Source: a candidate division WOR-3 bacterium
GTDB lineage: Bacteria; Hydrothermota; Tepidihabitantia; Tepidihabitantales; Tepidihabitantaceae
Reading direction: 5' to 3'
Length of the DNA stretch: 64,000 bases
Assembly: GCA_039801085.1 (NCBI GenBank)
Contig: JBDRTY010000001.1
Coordinates: forward strand, 62,001 to 126,000
A program made the translations under genes and the position numbers. Each line of letters begins with the position of its first letter. Positions within the stretch are counted from its first letter, which is position 1. Shown piece after piece: positions 16,317 through 25,224 of this stretch. The notes under the pieces were generated by a model. That model made no database searches. It was not told where the DNA came from and saw nothing but the letters and a program-made list of their open reading frames with translations.

Positions 16317-17189
16317 ATGCCGCAGAAGATTCGGAAGAGGGCGCAGGTTGAGCGTCTCGGTTTCATCGGCGTCGGGAAGGTAGGCGCTACTCTGCTGTTT
16401 CACTGTCTGCGTTCCGGTTATCGCATCAGTGGCATTTATGACATTAATGGTCAACGGGTGCGCATTATCGCCCGGAGAATGAAGGTCAAAGTTGCCCGGA
16501 TGCCCGAAGAAGTGGTTCTGGGAAGCGATGTGCTTTTTTTTACCGTTCCGGATCAGGAGATTACCCGGATTTACCGGCAGGTGAGGAGTAAAATCAGACC
16601 GGGCACAGTTCTGGTGCACTGTGCCGGTGCATTCGGCAGGGAGCTTTTTGCCGGTGCCGAGGAGCTGGGGCTGGAAACCCTTGCTCTGCATCCGGTTCAG
16701 ACCTTTGTCAGTGATGAGCAGGTGGTCCGTAGTCTGCCAGGCAGTTTTTTTGCCCTTGATGGCAGTGCGGGCGGATTAAGTTTCGGCCGGAGCCTGGTGC
16801 GGGCGCTGAAGGGGAAATGGTTTATTGTTGAGGGGCAGAACCGGCCGCTTTATCATGCGATGTGCGTGTTCAGCTCTAATTTTCTCAATGCCCTTCTCTA
16901 TGCTGCTGAACAGATAGGCAGTAGGGTTGGTCTTGCTCCCGCAGCAGCGCGCCGGATTCTGCAACCGCTGGTTCAAACGACGCTGAATAATATTTTCACT
17001 CATGGTCCTTATTCCAGTCTGACCGGACCGGTGCGTCGGGGTGATCAGAGTACAATTCGCACCCATATCCGGATGCTGAAACAGCATCTGCCCGAAGCGG
17101 TTCCGGTCTACCGGATTCTGACCTCATGGCTCAGGCAGATGCTCAGGGCGGAGCAAGAGAAAAAGCGCGGTGGAAAAAAAGGAGGGTGA
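16317..17189 (+). CDS. DUF2520/Rossmann-fold NAD(P)-binding protein
   Basis: A 290-residue protein. The N-terminal Rossmann domain has RLGFIGVGKVGATLLFHCL (GxGxxG) and a VLFFTVPDQEI strand. The C-terminal DUF2520 domain includes LALHPVQTFVSD, YHAMCVFSSNFLNALLYAAEQIG and a GPVRRGDQSTIRTH helix. The fold is that of the 6-phosphogluconate dehydrogenase/ProC class, but the substrate of DUF2520 proteins is not established. An upstream in-frame extension to 16101 runs through the divergent promoter and is rejected; the MPQKIRKR start fits the promoter. The stop overlaps the ribosome site of the lipoprotein gene. Confidence 0.75.
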   Translation: MPQKIRKRAQVERLGFIGVGKVGATLLFHCLRSGYRISGIYDINGQRVRIIARRMKVKVARMPEEVVLGSDVLFFTVPDQEITRIYRQVRSKIRPGTVLVHCAGAFGRELFAGAEELGLETLALHPVQTFVSDEQVVRSLPGSFFALDGSAGGLSFGRSLVRALKGKWFIVEGQNRPLYHAMCVFSSNFLNALLYAAEQIGSRVGLAPAAARRILQPLVQTTLNNIFTHGPYSSLTGPVRRGDQSTIRTHIRMLKQHLPEAVPVYRILTSWLRQMLRAEQEKKRGGKKGG

Positions 17190-17190
17190 A

Positions 17191-18159
17191 ATGAGATGTT
17201 CTGTGGTTTTGGCACTGCTGGTTCTCGTTACCTCAAACTGTGCGAAGAAGATGCTTCCGCCCAGTCCGGACCGGTTTCCGCCCCGGCTGGTGGAGGTGGA
17301 TGCGCGGAGCCGGGTGCAGGTGGAGCTGATTTTTGATGAGGATATTGACCCGGCACGGTTTCAGCCGGAAAGTATCAGCATTTCCGGTCTCAGGGTCAGA
17401 GGTGTGTCTGTCGGCAGACAGCGGTCCAGTGTGCTGATCTGGACCGAACCTCAGCGGTCAGCAAATTATCTGCTCAGGGGTGTAATCTGGGATGCAGCGG
17501 GTAATCCAGGCCGGTTTCGTGCCAGTTTCCGGGGGTCAAACCGGATTGACACCATTCCGCCGCAGGTAGTTGCGGTCCAGCCGGCACCGGAATCAAAGGG
17601 GATGTTGCGCTTGGTCCGGATTGCGGTCCGGTTCAGCGAACCGGTGGATACTACCGCACCGGTAAATTATCTGATTGTGCCCCGGGTTGCGGAAACGCTG
17701 TTTGTCAAGTCATGGGAGCCGAGCTGGCAGGAGTTCCGGCTGGTCTGCCGGGAGTCCCTGCCCGGTAACGAGTTTTATTTTCTTCTCCTGCCTGGAATTC
17801 CGGATCTGGAGAGTAATTCCTGCCGGATGTCTGCCTGGACCGCCTGGAGTGCAGAGACGGTGTTTGCCGGCGTCAGGGTCCGGGGGCGGGCGGTTTTTAA
17901 TGGTCAACCGGTTCGTTCCGGAGCGGTTTTTTTTAACCAGGGTGAAACGCGGGCGCTGGCACCGATTCTCGCCGATGGTTCCTTCGGTGTGAAACTCCGA
18001 GCCGGAGTTTATTCGGTATTTGCTGCCGGTGATACCGATTATAACGGCAGGGCAGAGCTTATTTCCCCTGAAATCCAGTTTAATACTGAAGGCGAGAGTC
18101 TGGAACTGATGATGTTGCCGGAAAGTCTGCCCCGGATGATCAATGAGTATTGCCGTTAG
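17191..18159 (+). CDS. Putative lipoprotein with Big_5-type Ig-like domains
   Basis: A 322-residue exported protein. The start ATG at 17191 has AAAGGAGGG upstream. The signal peptide VVLALLVLVTSNC gives a possible, not ideal, lipobox with Cys as the acylated residue. Two Ig-like segments follow: PPRLVEVDARSRVQVELIFDEDID and PPQVVAVQPAPESKG ... IAVRFSEPVDTT, the Big_5 pattern (phrases like "F(D/S)E(D/P)(I/V)D"). The last third resembles a carboxypeptidase-regulatory-like domain with DTDYNGRAE. Such proteins are common surface lipoproteins in FCB phyla; no enzyme activity is indicated. It overlaps the next gene by 17 bases. Confidence 0.7.
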   Translation: MRCSVVLALLVLVTSNCAKKMLPPSPDRFPPRLVEVDARSRVQVELIFDEDIDPARFQPESISISGLRVRGVSVGRQRSSVLIWTEPQRSANYLLRGVIWDAAGNPGRFRASFRGSNRIDTIPPQVVAVQPAPESKGMLRLVRIAVRFSEPVDTTAPVNYLIVPRVAETLFVKSWEPSWQEFRLVCRESLPGNEFYFLLLPGIPDLESNSCRMSAWTAWSAETVFAGVRVRGRAVFNGQPVRSGAVFFNQGETRALAPILADGSFGVKLRAGVYSVFAAGDTDYNGRAELISPEIQFNTEGESLELMMLPESLPRMINEYCR

Positions 18160-20116
18160 TATCATACTTCTGGTTCTGGTGCTGTTTGCCTATCGGGGGC
18201 TGCTGCATCCGAGAGGTGAGCCGGGACTTTTTGTTTTACGGCTGGGGGTGCTGGTGATGTTTTTGCTGATAGCCACCGGCCAGATTGTCAGTTTCGCCTG
18301 GCAGGAGCGGCCGCACCGGGTGGCGGTTCTGGTTGATCGTTCCAAGAGTATGCAGGCGGTCAGGGCAGACAGCCAGGCGCTGGAGATTGCCGGGCAGATA
18401 GGTTCATTCCTGCCCCGGGGTCTGAAACCGCAGTTCTGGAGCTTTGGCGACAGTGTCTATGCCGGGATCGATCCCAATAGAATATATGAGCACACCAGGC
18501 TGGGCCGGGCGCTGGAACTGGTTTTTAACTCCAGACCGGCAGCAGTGCTGCTGCTGAGTGACGGTCAGGACAACGGCGACCTGAGTCCGATGGCGGTGGT
18601 GAAACAGGCGCAGGTGCCGGTTTATGTGGTAGGGTTCGGTCAATATGCCGGTTACAATCTCAGTGTCCGGGATTTGGAGTTGCCGGGTCTTGTTTATGCC
18701 GGAGATACGGTGCACATCCGAATCCATCTGCTCAGTTCCGGACTGCGGGAAAATCTGCCGGTGCGGGTTGAGGTCGCCGGACAGGAGCGGATAGTTATCG
18801 CCGGTGCCGGTTTCTCAGAGCAGGAGCTGGAGTTTCCGGTGGTTTTCAACCAGCCCGGGAAAAAAGTGATCCCGGTCCGGGTGGAAAGTTTGCCCGGAGA
18901 AATAACCTTTGGGGATAACCGGGCGCAGGCGCTGGTTCAGGTGCAGCCGGCACGGGTCCGGGTAGTTTACTTTACAAATAACCCGGGACCCAATACCAGG
19001 TTTATTCTTGCCCTGCTCCGGCAGAATCCCAGGGTAAGTCTGGAGACAGTGATTTCCCTTACCGGCAGTCTTGATACCGGAAAGGAGCCAGCAGGCGATG
19101 TTTATTTGCTTGACGGGGTCAGCGAAAAGGAGCCGGACCGGGTCTGGTGGCAGTGGCTGGAATCACAGATCAGAGATGGTGCCGGTCTTCTTTTTGTCGC
19201 GGGGGTAGATAATGCTATCGGACCGGTGCTGAGCCGGATGTTACCAGTATCGCAATGGACGGTGTTGAAGGGCAGTTTCACACCGGTGTCCACCAGTGAT
19301 GCCGAGATTGCCGGGATTTTTGGACCCGGCGGAATTGATTTTAATCTTCTGCCGCCGTTCAGCACTCTGATCACCGGGGTTCCGGATGCGGGTGCTGTGG
19401 TCTGGCTTCAGGCAGGGGAGAACGGCAAGCCGGTGGTTGTCGCCGGCAAGCGGGGCAGGGGCAGAGTGGTTTATTTTGGTGGTTATCCGCTCTGGCGCTG
19501 GGGTTTTCTGCCGGAAATTTCCTTTGGTCGTGAGTCACCGCTGGCGGTATTTCTTGACCGGGTGAGCCGTTATCTGGCGGAACGGGATACGAACCGGTTT
19601 GTGTTGGAAACCGACCGCATGAGCTATCTGGCGGGCGAACCGGTGCGGTTGCAACTGCGGGCGCGGCGTCCGGGGGGAGACTGCTGGGAGGGACTGGATG
19701 TGCGGATCCGGGTTAATACTGGTGGTATCTGGGTGCCGATGGTAGAACGGGGAGCAGGGATATATCAGGCGACGATCCAGGGTTCTGCTCCGGGCAGTCA
19801 CCATGCGGTTGCCGAGGTGCGTCAGGAGGGGGTGGTTCTGGGCACTGCCGGGGTTGACTGGGGTGTTGATGAGCAGGGTGTAGAGCTGGTCCGGCTCGGC
19901 CTGAACCGCGGTTTGCTGGAGCGGATCGCTCAGGCAGGGAACGGCTGGTTTGTTCCGGCGGAAAGTCTGGCTCCCGAGCTGATAAAAGGGATCAGGACCC
20001 GGGGTTATCAGCGCCGGCTGGTCCTGGACCCGAGAAGTCTGCCTTGGTGGTTCGGGCTGATGGCGGTGCTGTTCGGGGTTGAGCTTTTACTAAGACGCAG
20101 AAAGGGGTTGTATTAG
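18143..20116 (+). CDS. Membrane protein with VWA domain and class I GATase-like domain
   Basis: A 657-residue protein with two N-terminal membrane helices (about 3-20 and 30-50) and one C-terminal helix before RRRKG. A von Willebrand A domain follows: VAVLVDRSKSMQ supplies the DxSxS metal site and LLLSDGQDNGD the second Asp. Residues about 270-480 resemble the class I glutamine amidotransferase-like fold found in such proteins, with RGRGRVVYFGGYPLWRWGF. The layout (TM-VWA-GATase-like-TM) is widespread in Bacteroidetes and Planctomycetes next to BatA-like genes, function undefined. It is followed without a gap by the small export protein. Confidence 0.75.
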   Translation: MSIAVSIILLVLVLFAYRGLLHPRGEPGLFVLRLGVLVMFLLIATGQIVSFAWQERPHRVAVLVDRSKSMQAVRADSQALEIAGQIGSFLPRGLKPQFWSFGDSVYAGIDPNRIYEHTRLGRALELVFNSRPAAVLLLSDGQDNGDLSPMAVVKQAQVPVYVVGFGQYAGYNLSVRDLELPGLVYAGDTVHIRIHLLSSGLRENLPVRVEVAGQERIVIAGAGFSEQELEFPVVFNQPGKKVIPVRVESLPGEITFGDNRAQALVQVQPARVRVVYFTNNPGPNTRFILALLRQNPRVSLETVISLTGSLDTGKEPAGDVYLLDGVSEKEPDRVWWQWLESQIRDGAGLLFVAGVDNAIGPVLSRMLPVSQWTVLKGSFTPVSTSDAEIAGIFGPGGIDFNLLPPFSTLITGVPDAGAVVWLQAGENGKPVVVAGKRGRGRVVYFGGYPLWRWGFLPEISFGRESPLAVFLDRVSRYLAERDTNRFVLETDRMSYLAGEPVRLQLRARRPGGDCWEGLDVRIRVNTGGIWVPMVERGAGIYQATIQGSAPGSHHAVAEVRQEGVVLGTAGVDWGVDEQGVELVRLGLNRGLLERIAQAGNGWFVPAESLAPELIKGIRTRGYQRRLVLDPRSLPWWFGLMAVLFGVELLLRRRKGLY

Positions 20117-20806
20117 ATGAGCATGGTTCAGGGGTTGAAGAGCGGATCGGAGCTGAAAACGGGGTGCAGGAGACTGTTTGGGATTCTGTTGCTGATGGCT
20201 GTTCCGGCGCTGGTTTATGCTGGCAGCGGGGAGCGGATTGCGGAGTGGCTGGGAGCGCGGGGGTTGAGTCCCCAGCTGGTGGTATTACTCGTTTCAATGC
20301 TGCCGATAGTGGAGCTGCGGGGGGCGGTGCCGATCGGCAACAACCTTTTCGGACTGCCGTTGTGGCAGACACTCCTGCTGGCAATCGGTGGCAATATGCT
20401 GCCGATTTTTCTGGTGGTGCTTCTGCTGGAAAAGGCGGTGGAGTGGCTCGGGCATATTGCTGTTTTCCGGCGGTTCTTTGACTGGCTGTTTCAGCGGACA
20501 AGAAAACGGAGCGGAGTGATTGAACGGTTTGAGTTCTGGGGGCTGGTGATCTTTGTGGGCATACCTTTGCCGATGACCGGTGCCTGGACCGGTTCAGTAG
20601 CAGCGGTGCTGCTGGGAATGTCCTATTTCCGGGCACTGCTGGGTATCTTTCTCGGGGTGCTGATGGCAGCGGTCATTGTCACCGCGCTGTCCTTGCTCAG
20701 GTGGTGGGGTGCGGCGGTTGCGGCATTATTGATTTTAATAATTACTCTTCAGCAGTTTCTTTCCGCACGCCGCCGGTCAGAAAAGTTCAGGACCGGAGAT
20801 CAGTAG
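20117..20806 (+). CDS. Small multidrug-export family (PF06695) membrane protein
   Basis: A 229-residue protein with about five membrane helices. The core MLPIVELRGAVPIGN near residue 65, then GNMLPIFLVVLLLE and VGIPLPMTGAWTGSVAA are the signatures of the Sm_multidrug_ex family. Despite the name, the transport role of the family is weakly supported. AAAGGGG precedes the ATG, which directly follows the stop of the VWA gene. The 3' end overlaps the convergent DUF2723 gene by 7 bases. Confidence 0.8.
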   Translation: MSMVQGLKSGSELKTGCRRLFGILLLMAVPALVYAGSGERIAEWLGARGLSPQLVVLLVSMLPIVELRGAVPIGNNLFGLPLWQTLLLAIGGNMLPIFLVVLLLEKAVEWLGHIAVFRRFFDWLFQRTRKRSGVIERFEFWGLVIFVGIPLPMTGAWTGSVAAVLLGMSYFRALLGIFLGVLMAAVIVTALSLLRWWGAAVAALLILIITLQQFLSARRRSEKFRTGDQ

Positions 20807-22695
20807 CTGCCGAGCCGGCCAAGGATCAGTTTCACCTTTTCTCTTTCGGGCGAGTTCGGTTCCAGTTCGAGAAAACGGCGGAGATAGTGCCGGGCGCTGT
20901 CCGGTTTGCCCTCAAAGGCAAACACCAGACCCTTGTTTTCAATTGCTGCCGGATAGTCCGGATAATACTGAAGACTCCGGTTGAAATCGGCAATTGCACC
21001 GCCAGCATCGCCCCGGGCATATTTCAGCATACCCCGGCGGTTCACCGTGGCAGCAAAGCGCCGGCAGAGATCAACGGTTAACGGGTCGTAAAACCGGGAG
21101 GTCTGATACCGCTCCGGTCCGGGCAGGTGCAGCGATTCCGGCGGTGCGGGCAGAGTGTCGTTTGCGGGCAGAAATTCATAGGTCAAGCCGTTAAATTTAA
21201 CCCGCCAGCCCTGCCAGTTTTCCAGGAGGGTGGTGAAGTTCTGAGAGAAGAAAAATGCCCTTTTTCCCTTCAGACCCGAGATGAGGTCTGCCATGATTTC
21301 CTCCGCAGTCCGGCGGGCAGTCTCACCAAACCGGATGTCACTGGTCCGGACCGGAGCGGTCCAGAGGTTTTCAGCAGCCGCAACCGCTGCCTCGGGCACA
21401 GGCAGATTCCGCATAAGTTGTCTGAGATACCAGGGCAGGGTCAGGTGATACTGGCTGACGACCAAAATCCGGTCTTCAGGTCTGGATTTGAGGTTGAGCC
21501 AGTTGATACCGTGGAAAAGACTGTAGTCATCAGTGAACAGGACCGCGTTCTCTGGCAGTTCCGCATTTACCGTCTGTGCAAGGTCGGTGAGGCTGGTGAG
21601 GTGCGAGCGGTCCTGGCGCGGGTAGAAGTAAACCGTCTGGGCAACGGTCAGGATTGCGATGGTAATGGTGACCGGGATCGGTTTTACCCGCGAAAGACCG
21701 TGGATGCCGTAACCGATGAGCAAAGCACAGACAAACCAGACCGGCAGAAAGTAACCCTCTTTGTCCGGAATGTTGTAAAGCAGGACCGCAGGTCCGGCAG
21801 TCAGAATTCCTGTAAAAAAGCCCCATAACAGTCGCCGGTGGGATTTGAGCATGCCGATGATACCGGGGATGAGCAAAAGCCAGAAGACAGTGAACTGCTG
21901 GAGGAGCATTTTCGGCAGATCGCGCAGCTGAGTGGCAAGGTAACCGGTGCCACCGGCAAGAAACCGGTAGCGGTAAATCCGGGCGGTAACATAAACCAGC
22001 AGGTCACTGAGGCTGTGAACTCCTGCCCAGCCGGGCAGGTCCTGAGCACGGAAGAGCAGGCTGAAATAGAGCAGCGGGCCGAGCAGCAGGAGTGCAATAC
22101 CCGCAGGAAGGGAGCGGAGGAGCGGACGTTTGGGACCGGTAATGGCGATGACCATCAGGCTCGGAATCCAGAAGATGATGAAGAGGTGGTGGGCGATGCC
22201 CAGTCCGAGAAGGAAAAAGATTAAAAGCAGACTCCGGATTGAACCGGTCTGAGCATGGACAGTTGCCAGGAGCAGAAGCAGGGCAATCAGCAGGGTGTGG
22301 AGACTGTAGACCTCAATTGCGGTTGCCTGCTGCCACAACTCCCAGGATACCGCCCAGACCAGTGCGCCCAGCAGGGAGGCGACAGGATTACGGGTCAGCC
22401 GGTCCAGCAACAGAAAAAGAATGAGGCAGGAACCGGCAGCAAACAGGCTGGAGATCAGGTTGAGGCGGAAGGGCAGGGACAGAACCGGTATCAGGGAAGC
22501 AGCTTTTAATATCCATAAAAGTAATGGATACCCGGGTGGATGTGCCAGACCGTTGACTGCGGTTACGACCACAAACTCGGCTGAATCCAGCCAGAAGATA
22601 TCACGGGCAGTGGTGGCAAAATACAGCGCAAAGGGCAGAAGGAAGGCAGAAAGGGGCAGAAGATAACGGCGGAGTAAGATGCCGGTCTTCAGCAC
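20800..22695 (-). CDS. DUF2723 family membrane protein with C-terminal TPR
   Basis: A protein of 631 residues if it starts at the GTG 22695. Its N-terminal half has about ten membrane helices with DIFWLDSAEFVVVTAVNGLAHPPGYPL, the DUF2723 hallmark of GT-C type protein O-mannosyltransferase-like enzymes, where the Asp-Ser-Ala-Glu loop holds the acidic active-site residues. The C-terminus has TPR helices (GMLKYARGDAGGAIADFNRSLQYYPDYPAAIENKG). It probably glycosylates exported proteins or lipids using a lipid-linked sugar. The GTG is preferred over an upstream ATG at 22740 because that ATG lies upstream of the -35, and the -10 ends five bases before the GTG. Confidence 0.8.
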   Translation of the reverse strand: MLKTGILLRRYLLPLSAFLLPFALYFATTARDIFWLDSAEFVVVTAVNGLAHPPGYPLLLWILKAASLIPVLSLPFRLNLISSLFAAGSCLILFLLLDRLTRNPVASLLGALVWAVSWELWQQATAIEVYSLHTLLIALLLLLATVHAQTGSIRSLLLIFFLLGLGIAHHLFIIFWIPSLMVIAITGPKRPLLRSLPAGIALLLLGPLLYFSLLFRAQDLPGWAGVHSLSDLLVYVTARIYRYRFLAGGTGYLATQLRDLPKMLLQQFTVFWLLLIPGIIGMLKSHRRLLWGFFTGILTAGPAVLLYNIPDKEGYFLPVWFVCALLIGYGIHGLSRVKPIPVTITIAILTVAQTVYFYPRQDRSHLTSLTDLAQTVNAELPENAVLFTDDYSLFHGINWLNLKSRPEDRILVVSQYHLTLPWYLRQLMRNLPVPEAAVAAAENLWTAPVRTSDIRFGETARRTAEEIMADLISGLKGKRAFFFSQNFTTLLENWQGWRVKFNGLTYEFLPANDTLPAPPESLHLPGPERYQTSRFYDPLTVDLCRRFAATVNRRGMLKYARGDAGGAIADFNRSLQYYPDYPAAIENKGLVFAFEGKPDSARHYLRRFLELEPNSPEREKVKLILGRLGSY

Positions 22696-22700
22696 AAGGA

Positions 22701-22728
22701 AGTTTAGCCGGGGGGCGCCCGATGTCAA
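22701..22728 (-). promoter_or_regulatory. Leaderless-type promoter of the DUF2723 gene
   Basis: TTGACA (22723-22728), 16-base spacer, TAAACT (22701-22706). The GTG start at 22695 follows after five bases. This promoter would fall inside the coding region if the ATG at 22740 were the start. Confidence 0.65.
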
Positions 22729-22955
22729 CGGGAAAGCCATTCGGATAGTTGGCTTCTGGTCTGGAGACAGACCGGGCGGAGATTAAGACACCGGTGCTGA
22801 CCTGACAGCAATACCCACCCCTGCCCGGGGCTAGCCCCCCTTGACGGGGGTGTATGGCATAACTGGTTGAAAATTAAAAAGATGTGAAATTAACCCCATC
22901 AGGAACCAATAAAAACGAGGTGGAAAGACAGATCTGCTGTTTGGTGGTACTATCC

Positions 22956-22983
22956 TTGACATCGGGGGAAAACCGGATATAAG
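22956..22983 (+). promoter_or_regulatory. Promoter of the polysaccharide gene set
   Basis: TTGACA (22956-22961), 16-base spacer, TATAAG (22978-22983). The TTG start at 22994 follows ten bases later. AAGGTGAT at 22981-22988 could act as a ribosome site only if transcription starts further upstream. The rest of the 22741-22955 gap has GC-rich palindromes (GGGGCTAGCCCC at about 22827) and no gene. Confidence 0.55.
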
Positions 22984-22993
22984 GTGATATATA

Positions 22994-24292
22994 TTGAAGG
23001 TTAATCCCGAAACCAGACTTCTGTTTTTGATTACTGGTGCAGCTCTGCTCATCCGGTTGCTCGTGGGTCTGGGGTATAAAAACCGGATGACGCCGGGAGA
23101 GCCGGTGCAAAAGGCAAGGTCCGAAGCGGAGTATCTCCGGGAGCCGTATCTGGAGCTGGGTGATTCCCAGCAGTATCTGCTGCTGGCAGAAAATCTCCGG
23201 ACGCGCGGAAGGTTCAGCTGGAATGGAGGACCGGTGACATTCCGGCTGCCGGGTTATCCGCTGCTGCTGGCATTAATTAATAATAATCTTATTGTGATGA
23301 CGGTCCTGCAGGCAGTGCTTTCGGCGATGAGTGTGCTGTTTGCCGGTCGGGCAGGGATGAAGGTTTTCGGTCCGGTTGCCGGGCTGGTGGGTGCGGGGTT
23401 GCTGGCGATTGACATTCCCAATATCGCCCATTGCGGAATGGTGATGAGTGAACCGCTGTTTGTTTTTCTGGTTACCGGCGCACTGCTGGCGTTGAGTTAT
23501 GGTCGGGAGTGGCTCTGTGGAACAATGCTCGGAATGGCGGCAATGACCAGGCCGATCGGGGTTTTCCTCTTTCTGCCGGTGGCAGTTTTTCTCGTCTGGA
23601 AAAGGGTGCGGTGGCAGCGGGTGGCGGTGTTTCTCGTGTGTTTCGGCCTTCTGCCCGGGTGCTGGGTAGTCCGGAACTGGCGGGTTTGGGGCAGGCCCGG
23701 GTTCAGTTCCAACGGTGGCTACAATCTGTTTTATGCTGGTGCTGCTGAGGTGGTGGCGGATAAACTTCAGGTGCCGCTTGCTCACGCCCGGGTGTATCTG
23801 GTGGAGCGGTACCAGCAGGAGCTGGAGGGAGATAATCCCCTTGAGCTCGGCGAACGGCTGGGCAGAATCGGGATGAGGGTTATTGTCCAGGAGCCGGTGC
23901 GGTTTCTGAAGGTCTATCTGCGGAGTGCAGGGAAGATTATTTTCGGGACCAAGGCGGATGACCTGGTGCTGAGGCTGGTGGCACCTGAGCTGCGACTGGC
24001 AAGACTGGGCGCACTGCCGGAGGTGCTACCGGTCGGGGTCAGAATGGTGATTTTTCTCCTGAGCGGACTGGAGCTGGTGCTGATGGGCGGAACCATCTTT
24101 TTTCTTTTCCGGGCGCTGCTCCGGGCGCAGCCGCGGTCATGGGTCTGGCTGTTGCTGACACTGGGAGTTTATTTTATCCTGCTTGCGGCACCGCTCGGCG
24201 ACGGCCGGTTCCGGGTGCCGGCGATGCCTTTCTTTACCGCACTGGCGGGTGCCGGCTGGTCCGGGCTGCTGGCGAAGCGCAGGGGTGGTTAA
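22994..24292 (+). CDS. GT39/ArnT-like membrane glycosyltransferase
   Basis: A 432-residue polytopic protein with a TTG start. It has about ten hydrophobic segments. A first periplasmic loop holds SEAEYLREPYLELGDSQQYL, in the place of the acidic DxxxY motif of GT-C enzymes, and the FRLPGYPLLLALI and MTRPIGVFLFLPVAVFLVWK phrases are typical of GT39/PMT_2-type proteins. The family moves a sugar from a polyprenyl phosphate carrier to an acceptor on the outer face of the inner membrane. The stop and the next ATG share a base (TAATG), so it is coupled to the GT2 gene. Confidence 0.75.
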   Translation: MKVNPETRLLFLITGAALLIRLLVGLGYKNRMTPGEPVQKARSEAEYLREPYLELGDSQQYLLLAENLRTRGRFSWNGGPVTFRLPGYPLLLALINNNLIVMTVLQAVLSAMSVLFAGRAGMKVFGPVAGLVGAGLLAIDIPNIAHCGMVMSEPLFVFLVTGALLALSYGREWLCGTMLGMAAMTRPIGVFLFLPVAVFLVWKRVRWQRVAVFLVCFGLLPGCWVVRNWRVWGRPGFSSNGGYNLFYAGAAEVVADKLQVPLAHARVYLVERYQQELEGDNPLELGERLGRIGMRVIVQEPVRFLKVYLRSAGKIIFGTKADDLVLRLVAPELRLARLGALPEVLPVGVRMVIFLLSGLELVLMGGTIFFLFRALLRAQPRSWVWLLLTLGVYFILLAAPLGDGRFRVPAMPFFTALAGAGWSGLLAKRRGG

Positions 24293-25224
24293 TGGGAGAA
24301 CCGGAGCTGGCGCTGGTGTTTGTCAATTACGATTCTGCCCGGTGGCTGAGAACCGCGCTGGCAAGTGTGAAGCAGGCAGCGGAAAATCTGGAGGTGGAGC
24401 TGGTAGTGGTGGACAACTTCAGCCCGGGTGAGAAGGAGCGGGAGCGGTTGCGGGAGGTTGGCGATGAATTTGGCGCCCGCATTCTGCTTCTCGGGAAAAA
24501 TCTCGGTTATGGAGCGGCTGCCAATCGGGGAGTTGCGCATACCCGGGCTGAACTGGTGGCGGTGTGCAATCCGGATGTCCGGTTTACTGCCCAGAGTCTG
24601 AGCCGGCTGGTGGAGTTTATCAGGTCCCAGCCCGATGCCGGGGCGGTTTCCCCTCAGCTTTACTATCCGGACAGAACCCCCCAGCCCTCCTGTCGCCGGT
24701 TACCAAGACTGCGCTATCTGTTCTGGGGAAGACGCTCACCGCTTGTCCGGATGTTTCCCCGGCAGGCACCGGCACGGGAGTTTCTCTATCTGGATCTGTG
24801 GCGGAGCACGCAACCGGTGGAGGTGGAGGCGGTGATCGGCACAGTGATGGTATTCCGGCGCAGCGCCTTTACTGCTGTCGGCGGTTTTGATGAAGGGTAT
24901 TTCATGTTTGCTGAGGATCTGGATATCTGCGACCGGCTGCGGCGGCAGGGGTGGCGGGTGTTTCTTGAACCGCGGGCAAGGGTGATCCATTATTACGGTG
25001 CGGTGCGCCGCCGCTGGCGCCGCTGGACCGAGTATCAGCGGGTGCGGGGGTTGCACCGGTTCTTTGTTCAGCGCAGCGGGTTGCCGGGTTCACTGCTTTT
25101 GTCAGCACTGTTTGCCGGCTATTACTTCAGCTTGGAGGCAATGGCGGTTGCGGGGCTGGGGGAGTTTGAATATTCCTGGCAGAAGAGGAGCGCGAAGACA
25201 GGAGGCAGGATTGCACCGGCTTAA
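24292..25224 (+). CDS. GT2-family glycosyltransferase (rhamnosyltransferase-like)
   Basis: A 310-residue inverting GT-A glycosyltransferase. It begins ELALVFVNYDSARWLRTALAS and contains VELVVVDNFSPGE, NLGYGAAANRGVAH, the metal-binding region ELVAVCNPDVRFT (DxD-like), and GGFDEGYFMFAEDLDICDRLRRQGW, the conserved acceptor/base block with ED. This pattern matches WbbL-like rhamnosyltransferases, although the sugar cannot be proven. The ATG at 24292 overlaps the preceding stop; a longer reading into the upstream gene is rejected. The 3' end overlaps the WbaP-like gene by 14 bases. Confidence 0.85.
   Translation: MGEPELALVFVNYDSARWLRTALASVKQAAENLEVELVVVDNFSPGEKERERLREVGDEFGARILLLGKNLGYGAAANRGVAHTRAELVAVCNPDVRFTAQSLSRLVEFIRSQPDAGAVSPQLYYPDRTPQPSCRRLPRLRYLFWGRRSPLVRMFPRQAPAREFLYLDLWRSTQPVEVEAVIGTVMVFRRSAFTAVGGFDEGYFMFAEDLDICDRLRRQGWRVFLEPRARVIHYYGAVRRRWRRWTEYQRVRGLHRFFVQRSGLPGSLLLSALFAGYYFSLEAMAVAGLGEFEYSWQKRSAKTGGRIAPA

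Noticed and set aside
22820-22856. GC-rich palindromes (GGGGCTAGCCCC and CCCCC-TTGAC-GGGGG)
   Set aside because: No T-run for a terminator, no repeat copies elsewhere in the window and no clear link to a start; function cannot be supported.
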